Source: Azoarcus sp031555955 | Lineage (GTDB): Bacteria > Pseudomonadota > Gammaproteobacteria > Burkholderiales > Rhodocyclaceae | Reading direction: 5' to 3' | Assembly: GCA_031555955.1 (NCBI GenBank) | Contig: JAVBTY010000039.1 | Location: 1 to 12,417 of the forward strand | Length of the DNA: 12,417 nucleotides | In this document: positions 1 to 6,424 of the stretch, in pieces | Layout: every line of letters starts with the position of its first letter | How positions within the stretch are numbered: position 1 is the stretch's first letter | Notes under the pieces: generated by a model | What the model was told of the DNA's origin: nothing | Databases searched by the model: none | The model's input: the letters and a program-made list of their open reading frames with translations, nothing else | Position numbers and translations under genes: made by a program

Positions 1-1
1 C

Positions 2-1021
2 TTTACCACCGATTACGGCAACGTTTCCACCGCTTCCATCGGCGCCATCCAGCGCAACCTGCTGGTGCTGGAAGAACAGGGCGGCGACAAATTCTTTGGC
101 GAGCCGATGCTCGATATCGCGGACCTGATGCAGACCGACGCCGGCGGCCGTGGCGTGATCAACGTGCTCGCCGCCGAAAAGCTGTACCAGTCGCCCAAGC
201 TCTATTCCACCTTCCTGCTGTGGCTGCTGTCCGAATTGTTCGAGCATCTGCCCGAGGTGGGCGATGTGGACAAACCCAGGCTGGTGTTCTTTTTCGACGA
301 GGCCCACCTGCTGTTCGCCGATGCGCCCAAGGCGCTGGTGGAGAAGGTCGAGCAGGTGGTGCGGCTGATACGCTCGAAGGGCATCGGCGTTTATTTCGTT
401 ACGCAAAATCCGCTCGACGTGCCGGAAACCGTGCTCGGCCAGCTCGGTAATCGCGTTCAGCACGCGCTGCGCGCATTTACGCCGCGCGACCAGAAGGCGG
501 TCAGGACGGCGGCGGAGACGATGCGCGCCAATCCCGCGTTCGACGCCGCCACTGCCATCACCGAGCTGGGCGTGGGCGAGGCGTTGGTGTCTTTCCTCGA
601 CGACAAGGGCCGCCCGGAGATGGTGGAGCGCGCCTCCATCGTCGCCCCGGCCTCGCGCCTCGGGCCGCTGACGGCGCAGGAGCGCGCGGCGGCCATCGCC
701 GCCTCGGTACTCAAGGGCCATTACGAACAGGCCATCGACCGCGAATCGGCTTACGAAATGCTCCGCGTCGGCACTGCAGCGCGCACGGCCGCACAGGGCG
801 CAGCGGGCAGCGCTTCCGCGCCCGGAGATGCCGCCGCGCCGGGTTCCAGCGCCATCAGCGACATCCTGTTCGGCACCACCGGGCCGCGCGGCGGCCAGCG
901 CGACGGCCTGGTGCAGATCGCGGCGAAAACGGTTACGCGCACCATCGGCAGCACCCTGGGCCGCCAGATCATTCGCGGCGTGCTCGGCTCGCTGCTGGGC
1001 GGCGGCGGCAAACGCCGCTAG
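2..1021 (+). CDS. DUF853 / YjgR-type HerA-like ATPase, 3' part (5' end outside window)
   Basis: The frame is open from base 2, so the gene begins before the window; 339 C-terminal residues are visible and the GTG at 65 is internal. A hydrophobic strand followed by the Asp-Glu pair of a Walker B motif (FFFDEAHLLF, Asp-Glu codons at 296-301) is followed by a sensor-like 'GVYFVTQNPLDVP' segment and 'LGQLGNRVQHALRAFTPRDQ', all typical of the DUF853 branch of the HerA/FtsK ATPases (E. coli YjgR). The Walker A motif would lie upstream, outside the window. The tail has an Ala/Ser/Pro/Gly-rich linker and then a Gly-rich end (LGSLLGGGGKRR), also seen in YjgR. The family is presumed to be a cytoplasmic DNA-translocase-like ATPase, but its physiological role is not established. 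The family call is firm; the function is not. Confidence 0.9.
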   Translation, partial: FTTDYGNVSTASIGAIQRNLLVLEEQGGDKFFGEPMLDIADLMQTDAGGRGVINVLAAEKLYQSPKLYSTFLLWLLSELFEHLPEVGDVDKPRLVFFFDEAHLLFADAPKALVEKVEQVVRLIRSKGIGVYFVTQNPLDVPETVLGQLGNRVQHALRAFTPRDQKAVRTAAETMRANPAFDAATAITELGVGEALVSFLDDKGRPEMVERASIVAPASRLGPLTAQERAAAIAASVLKGHYEQAIDRESAYEMLRVGTAARTAAQGAAGSASAPGDAAAPGSSAISDILFGTTGPRGGQRDGLVQIAAKTVTRTIGSTLGRQIIRGVLGSLLGGGGKRR

Positions 1022-1037
1022 CCGCACCGCCCTGGCC

Positions 1038-1063
1038 CCGGGCGCAATACGGCCAGCGCCCGG
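1038..1063 (+). terminator. Possible terminator hairpin after the DUF853 gene
   Basis: CCGGGCGC at 1038-1045 is the exact reverse complement of GCGCCCGG at 1056-1063, with a 10-base loop, 17 bases after the stop codon. A second small hairpin (TTCCCG 1073-1078 with CGGGAA 1086-1091) follows. Neither has a T tract, so intrinsic termination is only possible, not shown; GC-rich gaps form such stems easily. Confidence 0.3.
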
Positions 1064-1166
1064 CGGAAACCGTTCCCGCCACGCCCGGGAAACGCCGCCT
1101 TACCCGCGTTCGGGAAGCTGACGCCGCGGTTTCCACCTGACCCGCCAACATGCCCGGAGGATTCCG

Positions 1167-2138
1167 ATGCCTGTTCCAGATGTTTTCCGCAACGCCCTGC
1201 GGGTACCCGCGATCGCCGCGCCGATGTTTCTCGTTTCCGGTCCGGAACTGGTCATCGCCGCCTGCGCGGCGGGTGTTGCAGGCTCCTTTCCGGCGCTTAA
1301 TGCACGTTCACCAGCGCAGCTGGATGAGTGGCTGACGGAGATCGGCGCCGCGCTTGCCGCCCGGCGCGAATCCTGCCCGGACGGCGTGTGCGCGCCCTAC
1401 GGCGTTAACCTGATCCTGCACCCCTCGAATACGCGGCTGGAAGACGATCTCGCCATTCTTGCGAAGCACCGCGCGCCCTTCGTCATCGCCAGCCTCGGCC
1501 ACCCGGGCGAAGTGGTGAAAGCGGTGCATGCCTACGGCGGCGTGGTGTTTTCCGACATCATCCACGCCCATCACGCACGCAAGGCGGCGGCGGCGGGCGT
1601 GGACGGCATCATCGCGATCGCGGGCGGCGCGGGCGGGCACGCGGGCACGCAAAGCGCTTTCAGCCTGGTGCGCGAGATCCGCGAGTTCTGGGACGGCGCG
1701 CTGGTTCTGGGCGGCGGTATTTCCGACGGCGCCAGCATCCGCGCCGCCGAAGTGCTGGGCGCGGATCTCGCCTACATGGGCACGCGCTTTATCGCCACGC
1801 GGGAATCACTTGCGCCGGAGGCGTACAGGCAGATGATCGTGGCGAGCGGGGCGGCGGATATCGTCTATACCGATGCGGTTTCCGGGACCAACGCCAATTT
1901 CTTGTGGGGCAGCCTGGAAAAAGCGGGCTTCGACCGTGCGCAACTCGGGGCTGGCGCGGGCAAGGGCAAGCTGCACGATCTGTCTTCCGAAGCGCGCGCC
2001 TGGCGCGATCTGTGGAGCGCCGGTCACGGCGTGGCGACGATTCACGACATTCCCGCGGTGGCGGCGCTGGTGGACCGTCTTTCCGCTGAGTACCGCGCCG
2101 CCTGCGCCCTGCCGCCAGGAGACGCGCTGGCGGGGTAA
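1167..2138 (+). CDS. Nitronate monooxygenase-family FMN oxidoreductase
   Basis: The 323-residue product belongs to the nitronate monooxygenase / 2-nitropropane dioxygenase family of TIM-barrel flavoproteins, which use FMN to oxidise nitronates; some members instead act as enoyl-ACP or NAD(P)H:quinone reductases. Visible family elements, in order: the N-terminal 'APM' strand (residues 18-20), 'PYGVNLIL' (77-84), the glycine-rich FMN-phosphate loop 'GGAGGHAG' (153-160) with His158 at the place of the family's usual active-site histidine, 'LGGGISDG' (181-188) and 'YMGTRF' (203-208). No signal peptide is seen, so it should be cytoplasmic. The start is well set: GGAGG at 1156-1160, six bases before ATG 1167. 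The gene lies in its own interval; creD begins 114 bases further on behind its own regulatory boxes, so co-transcription is unlikely. The natural substrate cannot be read from the sequence. Confidence 0.9.
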   Translation: MPVPDVFRNALRVPAIAAPMFLVSGPELVIAACAAGVAGSFPALNARSPAQLDEWLTEIGAALAARRESCPDGVCAPYGVNLILHPSNTRLEDDLAILAKHRAPFVIASLGHPGEVVKAVHAYGGVVFSDIIHAHHARKAAAAGVDGIIAIAGGAGGHAGTQSAFSLVREIREFWDGALVLGGGISDGASIRAAEVLGADLAYMGTRFIATRESLAPEAYRQMIVASGAADIVYTDAVSGTNANFLWGSLEKAGFDRAQLGAGAGKGKLHDLSSEARAWRDLWSAGHGVATIHDIPAVAALVDRLSAEYRAACALPPGDALAG

Positions 2139-2178
2139 GCCTGGCTGGGACTGCCGTGGCAGCGGTTTTCCGCGCCGC

Positions 2179-2205
2179 TTCACATCCGCTTCACCGTCGC
2201 TTCAC
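2179..2205 (+). promoter_or_regulatory. Triple CreB-type tag: three TTCAC boxes spaced by six bases
   Basis: Exact TTCAC occurs at 2179-2183, 2190-2194 and 2201-2205, each separated by exactly six bases (ATCCGC, CGTCGC). A degenerate fourth unit, TTCCG at 2168-2172, sits one 11-base step further upstream. All three spacers before the exact boxes end in CGC. TTCAC-N6-TTCAC is the known binding tag of the response regulator CreB (BlrA in Aeromonas), and creD is its hallmark target. The array ends 47 bases before the creD start codon, a suitable place for an activator site upstream of a promoter. I see no convincing -10 element between it and the start, consistent with an activator-dependent promoter but not proof of one. 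Confidence 0.8.
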
Positions 2206-2252
2206 CGCGCCTGTCCACACTTCCCTTCGTCATCGAACGCAAGGGGAGTGTC

Positions 2253-3629
2253 ATGCAAAGAAAACTGTTCGCGAAACTGGGGCTGATTGTTTTCATGTCC
2301 CTGCTGCTGCTGGTTCCGCTGGGGATGATCGAAGGCCAGATCGCGGCGCGCAGCGTGCGCCAGGCCGGTGTGGCGCAGGATGTGGCCGACTCGGCCGCTG
2401 GCGCGCAGACGCTGGTGGGGCCGGTGCTGGCGGTGCGTTACCGCGAACGCATCGAGATCCGGGAGAAAGACGCGGCCAGCGGCAAGGAGACGGTACGGCA
2501 TGAGATCACCGGGGGCACCGAGGTACTGCCGCCGCAGCGGCTCAACATGGCGGGCGATGCCAGCGTCGAATCCCGTAACCGGGGAATTTACCGCGCCAGC
2601 CTGTATCACCTTGCGCTGAAACTCGATGGCCGCGCTGTGGCCCCGCCGAGGCTGGGTTTCGAGGCGCGGCGCGAGATTGTGGAAGCGCGCGCTTTTCTGG
2701 TGTTTGGCATCGCCGATCCGCGCGGCGTGGGTAACGACCCGGAGGTGACGGTTAACGGCGCTGCGCACCGTTTCAGCGCGGGTGATGCTGGGGTGCTGAA
2801 CGGGCCGGGCGTGCATGTTGCGCTGGGGCCGATCGATTTTAACGCGGGCGCGGCGTTCGATTTCTCGCTGCCGCTCTCACTCACCGGGTCTGCGCGGCTG
2901 TCGATTGCTCCGGCCGGAGACGAAACCACGGTCACGCTCAGTTCCACCTGGCCGCACCCGAGCTTCCAGGGCCGTTTCCTGCCGCGCGAACGCAGCGTGA
3001 GCGACAGCGGCTTCACGGCAAGCTGGCAGATCTCGCACCTGGCGCGGGATTTCGACCGCGTACTGGCTGCCGCGCGTACCGCCTCACCCGCCGAATCGTC
3101 GCCGTGGAACAGCGAACGCAGCGAAACGCTGGACGTGAGCTTCATCGACCCGGTCAACATCTACCTGCAATCGGAACGCGCGGTGAAATACGGCGCACTG
3201 TTCATCGCACTCACCTTTGCCGCGTTCTTCCTGATCGAAATCCTGCGCCGCGCGCCCATTCACCCGCTGCAATACCTCCTTGTCGGGCTTGCGCTGGCGG
3301 TGTTCTTCCTGCTGCTCATCGCACTGTCGGAGCACACCCCGTTCGCCGTCGCCTACGGCGTGTCGATGACCGCATGCGTGGGGCTGATCGGCTTCTACCT
3401 TGCCGGCGCACTCGGCAGCCGCGCACGAGGCGCAGCCTTCGGCGGCGGTATCGCCATCCTGTATGGCGTGCTTTACGGCGTGCTGCTGTCGGAGGACAAC
3501 GCACTGCTGATGGGCTCGGCACTGCTGTTCGTCGCATTGGGCACCATCATGCTGGCCACGCGCCGCATCGACTGGTACCAGCTCGGCATGGAACGCATCG
3601 TCGGTGGCAATGGCAATGCCGGACGCTGA
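2253..3629 (+). CDS. creD: CreD family inner-membrane protein
   Basis: The product is 458 residues, close to the usual CreD length of about 450. It has one N-terminal membrane helix (about residues 8-26), a long periplasmic beta-rich region (about 28-310), and a C-terminal block of about five membrane helices (312-331, 338-358, 364-387, 394-413, 417-435). Family signatures are 'QTLVGPVLAVRY' (52-63), 'STWPHPSFQGRFLP' (231-244), 'IHPLQYLLVGLAL' (336-348) and 'LLSEDNALLMGSALLF' (411-426). CreD is the most strongly induced member of the CreBC/BlrAB regulon and is linked to envelope integrity, colicin E2 tolerance and beta-lactam response; its biochemical activity is unknown. AAGGGGAG at 2241-2248 lies four bases before ATG 2253. 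Three phased TTCAC boxes lie just upstream, and its 3' end overlaps the start region of the following glycosidase gene, indicating a two-gene operon. Confidence 0.93.
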   Translation: MQRKLFAKLGLIVFMSLLLLVPLGMIEGQIAARSVRQAGVAQDVADSAAGAQTLVGPVLAVRYRERIEIREKDAASGKETVRHEITGGTEVLPPQRLNMAGDASVESRNRGIYRASLYHLALKLDGRAVAPPRLGFEARREIVEARAFLVFGIADPRGVGNDPEVTVNGAAHRFSAGDAGVLNGPGVHVALGPIDFNAGAAFDFSLPLSLTGSARLSIAPAGDETTVTLSSTWPHPSFQGRFLPRERSVSDSGFTASWQISHLARDFDRVLAAARTASPAESSPWNSERSETLDVSFIDPVNIYLQSERAVKYGALFIALTFAAFFLIEILRRAPIHPLQYLLVGLALAVFFLLLIALSEHTPFAVAYGVSMTACVGLIGFYLAGALGSRARGAAFGGGIAILYGVLYGVLLSEDNALLMGSALLFVALGTIMLATRRIDWYQLGMERIVGGNGNAGR

Positions 3630-5010
3630 CATGTCGACGCGGATACGGTCCCGGCTGACGCGGATGTGGCCCTGGCTGGCGCGGCGGCTACCCTGGCTGG
3701 CGGCGGTGGCGCTGCTGTTCGTCGCCCTCGACCCGCGCTCGCCCTGGCTGCTGGCGGTGCGCGGCGGCATCACCGTCGCGCTGGTCGCCGGTGGCGTGCT
3801 GGGGCTGGCCGTTGTGTGGCTGCGGGCCAGGCGGAAACGTACCGGCCGTATCGAAGGGGCGCTGCTCGCAACGGCTTTCTTCGCCGTGTGCCTGCTCGCG
3901 CTGGGGGATGAAGCGGATTTCCGCCGCCAACGCGCCGAGGTGCTGACCGCGCCGCCGCAGGTGCTCCAGCTCGGGCAGCACTTCATGGTCGGCTACACGC
4001 GCTTTGCCGAGGTCGCCGTACTCGCCGGGCGCGGCCTGATCGGCGGCATCTACCTGGGCCGCGGCAACGTGCGCGGACGCACGCTGGACGAAGTGCGCGC
4101 CGAAATCGACGCCCTGCAGGCACTGCGCGTGCAGGCCAGGCTGCCGCCGCTCATTGTCGCCGCAGACCAAGAAGGCGGCAGCGTCGCCCACATGACGCCG
4201 CCGCTCGCCGCTCGCCCCGCGCTCGCCACGCTGGTAGCGGCCGGCACGGAGGAAAACAAGGCCGGAACACTGGAGGCGCGCGCCCGCGCCTACGGCGAAA
4301 TGCAAGGGCGGGAACTGGCGGCGATGGGTATCAACCTCAACTTCGGCCCGGTCGTCGACCTGCGGCCAGACGGCAACGGCCCCGCTTTCGACACGCATAC
4401 GCTGATCTCCCGCCGCGCCATCGACACCGACCCGCAAGTGGTGGCGCGTGTCGCCCGCGCATATGGCGAAGGGCTGGCGACACAGGGCGTACGGGCAACC
4501 TTGAAACACTTCCCCGGCCTTGGCGGCGTCGATGTCGATACCCACCACTTCACCGCACGCCTGGAAACGCCTACGGAGCAACTCACCGCGCGCGACTGGC
4601 TGCCGTTTCGTGCCGCCGCGCCGGTCAGCGGCGCGATGATGCTCGGCCATGTCGTGCTGCCCACGCTCGATCCGGACCAGCCCGCTTCCGCCTCCAGCGC
4701 GGTGGTGCAGGGATTGCTGCGCGGCCAGTGGCGCTACGACGGCCTGCTGATTACCGACGACCTCAACATGGGCGCGGTTTACCGACGCGGGCTGTGCAAA
4801 ACGGCAGTGGCTTCGCTGCGTGCCGGCGTGGACATGCTGCTCATCGCCTACGACCCCGAACAGTACTACCGCGCGATGTCCTGCGTCGCCGCCGCTATGG
4901 GCGGCGCGGGGCTGGACAGGACGCGGTCGGCTGACAGCGCGCGGCGCATCGCGGCAGTGACGGCAGAATCTCCCACAGCGGGCGCGGGCGGAAAAGACTG
5001 GCGGTTTTGA
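3616..5010 (+). CDS. Membrane-anchored family 3 glycoside hydrolase, NagZ-like
   Basis: The 464-residue product has three predicted N-terminal membrane helices (about 26-38, 44-69, 81-97) and then a GH3 catalytic barrel from about residue 111. Motifs: DQEGG (184-188), MGINLNFGPVVDL (237-249), KHFPG (297-301), the Asp-Thr-His segment at 308-310 that matches the Asp/Ser-His acid-base dyad of NagZ, GHVVLP (344-349), and ITDDLNMGA (379-387) with Asp381 as the expected nucleophile. This is the beta-N-acetylglucosaminidase branch, whose best-known role is removing GlcNAc from anhydro-muropeptides in wall recycling. Two features are odd: the usual KHFPGHG reads KHFPGLG, and the arginine-rich stretch between helices 2 and 3 predicts N-in topology with the enzyme domain in the periplasm. 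The start is uncertain: GTG 3604, ATG 3610, 3616 and 3631 are in frame. ATG 3616 has a GGTGG eight bases upstream; ATG 3631 lies one base after the creD stop. Either way it is closely coupled to creD. Confidence 0.85.
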   Translation: MPDADMSTRIRSRLTRMWPWLARRLPWLAAVALLFVALDPRSPWLLAVRGGITVALVAGGVLGLAVVWLRARRKRTGRIEGALLATAFFAVCLLALGDEADFRRQRAEVLTAPPQVLQLGQHFMVGYTRFAEVAVLAGRGLIGGIYLGRGNVRGRTLDEVRAEIDALQALRVQARLPPLIVAADQEGGSVAHMTPPLAARPALATLVAAGTEENKAGTLEARARAYGEMQGRELAAMGINLNFGPVVDLRPDGNGPAFDTHTLISRRAIDTDPQVVARVARAYGEGLATQGVRATLKHFPGLGGVDVDTHHFTARLETPTEQLTARDWLPFRAAAPVSGAMMLGHVVLPTLDPDQPASASSAVVQGLLRGQWRYDGLLITDDLNMGAVYRRGLCKTAVASLRAGVDMLLIAYDPEQYYRAMSCVAAAMGGAGLDRTRSADSARRIAAVTAESPTAGAGGKDWRF

Positions 5011-5425
5011 CGGCGGCCACCCGCAAAGCACGTGCAGCGTGGCCGGACACCAGAGCAGCACACGTACAAATGCAATTTATTGAAATATAACAATAATCTA
5101 TGGGGCGCCCGGGATTCCTGCCCTGCCTTGTGTGATAGATTCACCGCCGGTCAGTCAGCAACCACGTTATCAACAGGCAACCGGAAATCCGCTCTGGCAT
5201 GAACAGTCCCACCGCCAGGAAAACAACCCCTGCCCCCCTGCGCATCCAGGCCCCAGCCTATCGCCCGGTGTCATACGGCAGGAACATCCGCGCGCCGGAC
5301 TCCGCCGCCAGCCCCCCTTGTTTCATGGCCGGATTACCAGACCCATGCGGCGCGCGGCCCTTTCTTTCGCGCGTCCCGGTTTCATCAGCGTTGTACTTTA
5401 AAAGCAATAGTCCCGGGGAGTAAAC
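5011..5425. other. 415-base non-coding interval before the SatP-like gene
   Basis: No credible gene is seen. The interval holds a hairpin directly after the glycosidase stop (stem CGGCCAC 5014-5020 with GTGGCCG 5039-5045, loop 18 bases, no T tract), which contains the palindrome GCACGTGC (5028-5035); an AT-rich island at about 5062-5100; and then about 320 bases of ordinary GC-rich sequence up to the ribosome binding site GGGGAG at 5415-5420. Short open frames here (for example from 5199) have proline/arginine-rich translations typical of chance reading in GC-rich DNA. Confidence 0.6.
5062..5100 (+). promoter_or_regulatory. AT-rich island with inverted repeat; possible promoter/operator for the SatP-like gene
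   Basis: A sharply AT-rich stretch stands out from its surroundings. It contains the inverted repeat TTATTG (5077-5082) / CAATAA (5091-5096) with an 8-base spacer, and overlapping -10-like hexamers TATAAC (5086-5091) and AATAAT (5092-5097). A matching -35 box is weak (CGTACA at 5063-5068, 17 bases before TATAAC). If transcription starts just after 5100, the leader would be about 325 bases. A promoter or an operator is plausible, but neither is shown. Confidence 0.35.
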
Positions 5426-6079
5426 ATGAGCAATCAGCAGCAGACGCAACTTACCATCGTCGAAACAAAACCCGTGCTGGCGGATCCGACCGCGCTCGGC
5501 GTATTCGGCCTGTCCATGGTCACTTTCGTGGCCTCGTCCCAGAAAATGGGCTGGACGACCGGCGTGGCCTTTCTCATTCCATGGGCCATCTTCCTCGGAG
5601 CCATCGCGCAGATCGTCGCCTCGATGATCGATTTCAAGAAAAACAACTATTTCGGCGCGGTGGTTCTGGGCGCATACGGCCTGTTCTGGGTTGCGGTCGC
5701 CATGCACTGGGCCATGTACCTGGGCTGGTTCGGCGAAACGGGCGCCAACGCCGACCCGCGCCAGATCGCATTCGCCTTTTTCGGCTACCTGATTTTCTCC
5801 CTGTTCGTGATGGTTGCCGCATTCGAGGCCAACAAGGTGTTCGCAACCATTCTGGTGCTGATCAACATCCTGCTGCTTTCGCTCGGACTGGCGGTGCTGA
5901 AAGTAACCTTTCTTGGCATCACGCCCGACAATTTCAATTTCATCGGCGCGCTATCCGAACTGACCATCTCCCTGCTTGGTTTCTATGCCGCGGGCGCCAT
6001 TTTCCTCAACAACTTCTTCGGCCGCGTTGTGCTTCCGCTCGGTGCTCCAATGGGCTGGATCAAAAAGGGACCGAAATAG
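5426..6079 (+). CDS. satP: GPR1/FUN34/YaaH (SatP) family acetate/succinate transporter
   Basis: The 217-residue product has six predicted membrane helices (about 22-39, 44-66, 75-99, 113-134, 137-158, 172-196). The family signature near the N-terminus appears as 'DPTALGVFGLSM' (20-31; NPAPLGL in E. coli SatP). Two further segments align readily with SatP: 'GAIAQIVASMIDFKKNNYFG' (58-77) and the C-terminal 'LNNFFGRVVLPLG' (194-206). The family moves acetate and in some cases succinate across the inner membrane with protons, as hexamers. GGGGAG at 5415-5420 lies five bases before ATG 5426. The gene is alone in its unit: a long leader lies upstream and a strong hairpin (6147-6180) lies downstream. 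The exact substrate is not readable. The N-terminus before the first helix (about 20 residues, Gln/Thr rich) is ordinary for the family. Confidence 0.9.
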   Translation: MSNQQQTQLTIVETKPVLADPTALGVFGLSMVTFVASSQKMGWTTGVAFLIPWAIFLGAIAQIVASMIDFKKNNYFGAVVLGAYGLFWVAVAMHWAMYLGWFGETGANADPRQIAFAFFGYLIFSLFVMVAAFEANKVFATILVLINILLLSLGLAVLKVTFLGITPDNFNFIGALSELTISLLGFYAAGAIFLNNFFGRVVLPLGAPMGWIKKGPK

Positions 6080-6146
6080 GAAAAGCCGGAACGTCTTGCC
6101 GCCAGCGCGCATTCCGGAAAATACGCCGCGCTGGCTGGATCACACC

Positions 6147-6180
6147 GAAACAGCGGGCGCCATCAGGCGCCCGCTGTTTC
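6147..6180 (+). terminator. Perfect 15-bp hairpin, terminator of the SatP-like gene
   Basis: GAAACAGCGGGCGCC (6147-6161) and its exact reverse complement (6166-6180) flank an ATCA tetraloop. The stem has a GC-rich core and A/T-rich ends (GAAA...TTTC), followed by GTTTA. It starts 67 bases after the transporter stop. The shape fits an intrinsic terminator that could work on either strand, although the trailing T tract is short. Confidence 0.7.
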
Positions 6181-6261
6181 GTTTACCGCTCCCGACTTTC
6201 CTGGATAAGGGCTTTTTTAACACTTCCCGGCAACCAGAAGCGGGGCATGAACAGCTTCCGC

Positions 6262-6276
6262 ATTATTATGAATAAT
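6262..6276. promoter_or_regulatory. AT-rich palindrome upstream of the chemoreceptor
   Basis: ATTATT (6262-6267), ATG, AATAAT (6271-6276) is a perfect 6-3-6 palindrome. AATAA (6271-6275) is also followed by TTATT (6282-6286), so a second, overlapping dyad exists. TAGAAT at 6276-6281 resembles a -10 box, but no -35 is convincing at the right distance. This is the only AT-rich block within about 150 bases of the receptor gene, which makes a promoter or an operator likely here. Confidence 0.35.
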
Positions 6277-6424
6277 AGAATTTATTACCCGGCATCCATC
6301 GCTGCAGCACAAGCCAGCCGCCAGCTTCCGCCATGTCCGGCCATGACGCCCGCTGTAGCGCTGTTTTCAGACTGTTGTCTGGTCGCGGATGCCGCCATGC
6401 AAAATCAGACGCGGGGGAAGTTTC

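Larger units (their letters stand above)
6080..6424. other. 345-base non-coding interval between the SatP-like gene and the chemoreceptor
   Basis: No gene is seen. The interval contains a perfect 15-bp hairpin (6147-6180), a run of six T at 6213-6218, and an AT-rich block at about 6261-6287 with a palindrome. A motif that could be read as a weak flagellar-sigma -10 (CTGGATAA at about 6199-6206) has only a poor -35 partner (TTTA instead of TAAA), so I do not annotate it as a promoter. Confidence 0.6.

Noticed and set aside
3688..5061. A 457-codon open frame on the minus strand opposite the glycosidase gene
   Set aside because: It is the antisense shadow of a clear GH3 gene; its translation is His/Gln/Arg/Ala-rich without any domain, as expected in GC-rich DNA.
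5167..5175. TTATCAACA, resembling a DnaA box
   Set aside because: It differs from the consensus at one key position, it is single, and there is no other origin feature nearby.
5199..5423. A 74-codon open frame ahead of the SatP-like gene
   Set aside because: There is no ribosome binding site, the composition is proline/serine-rich as in chance frames, and it runs into the transporter's ribosome binding site.
6199..6206. CTGGATAA as a flagellar sigma-factor -10 element for the chemoreceptor
   Set aside because: It matches only the GATAA core, the -35 partner (TTTA) is poor, and it is over 200 bases from the start codon.
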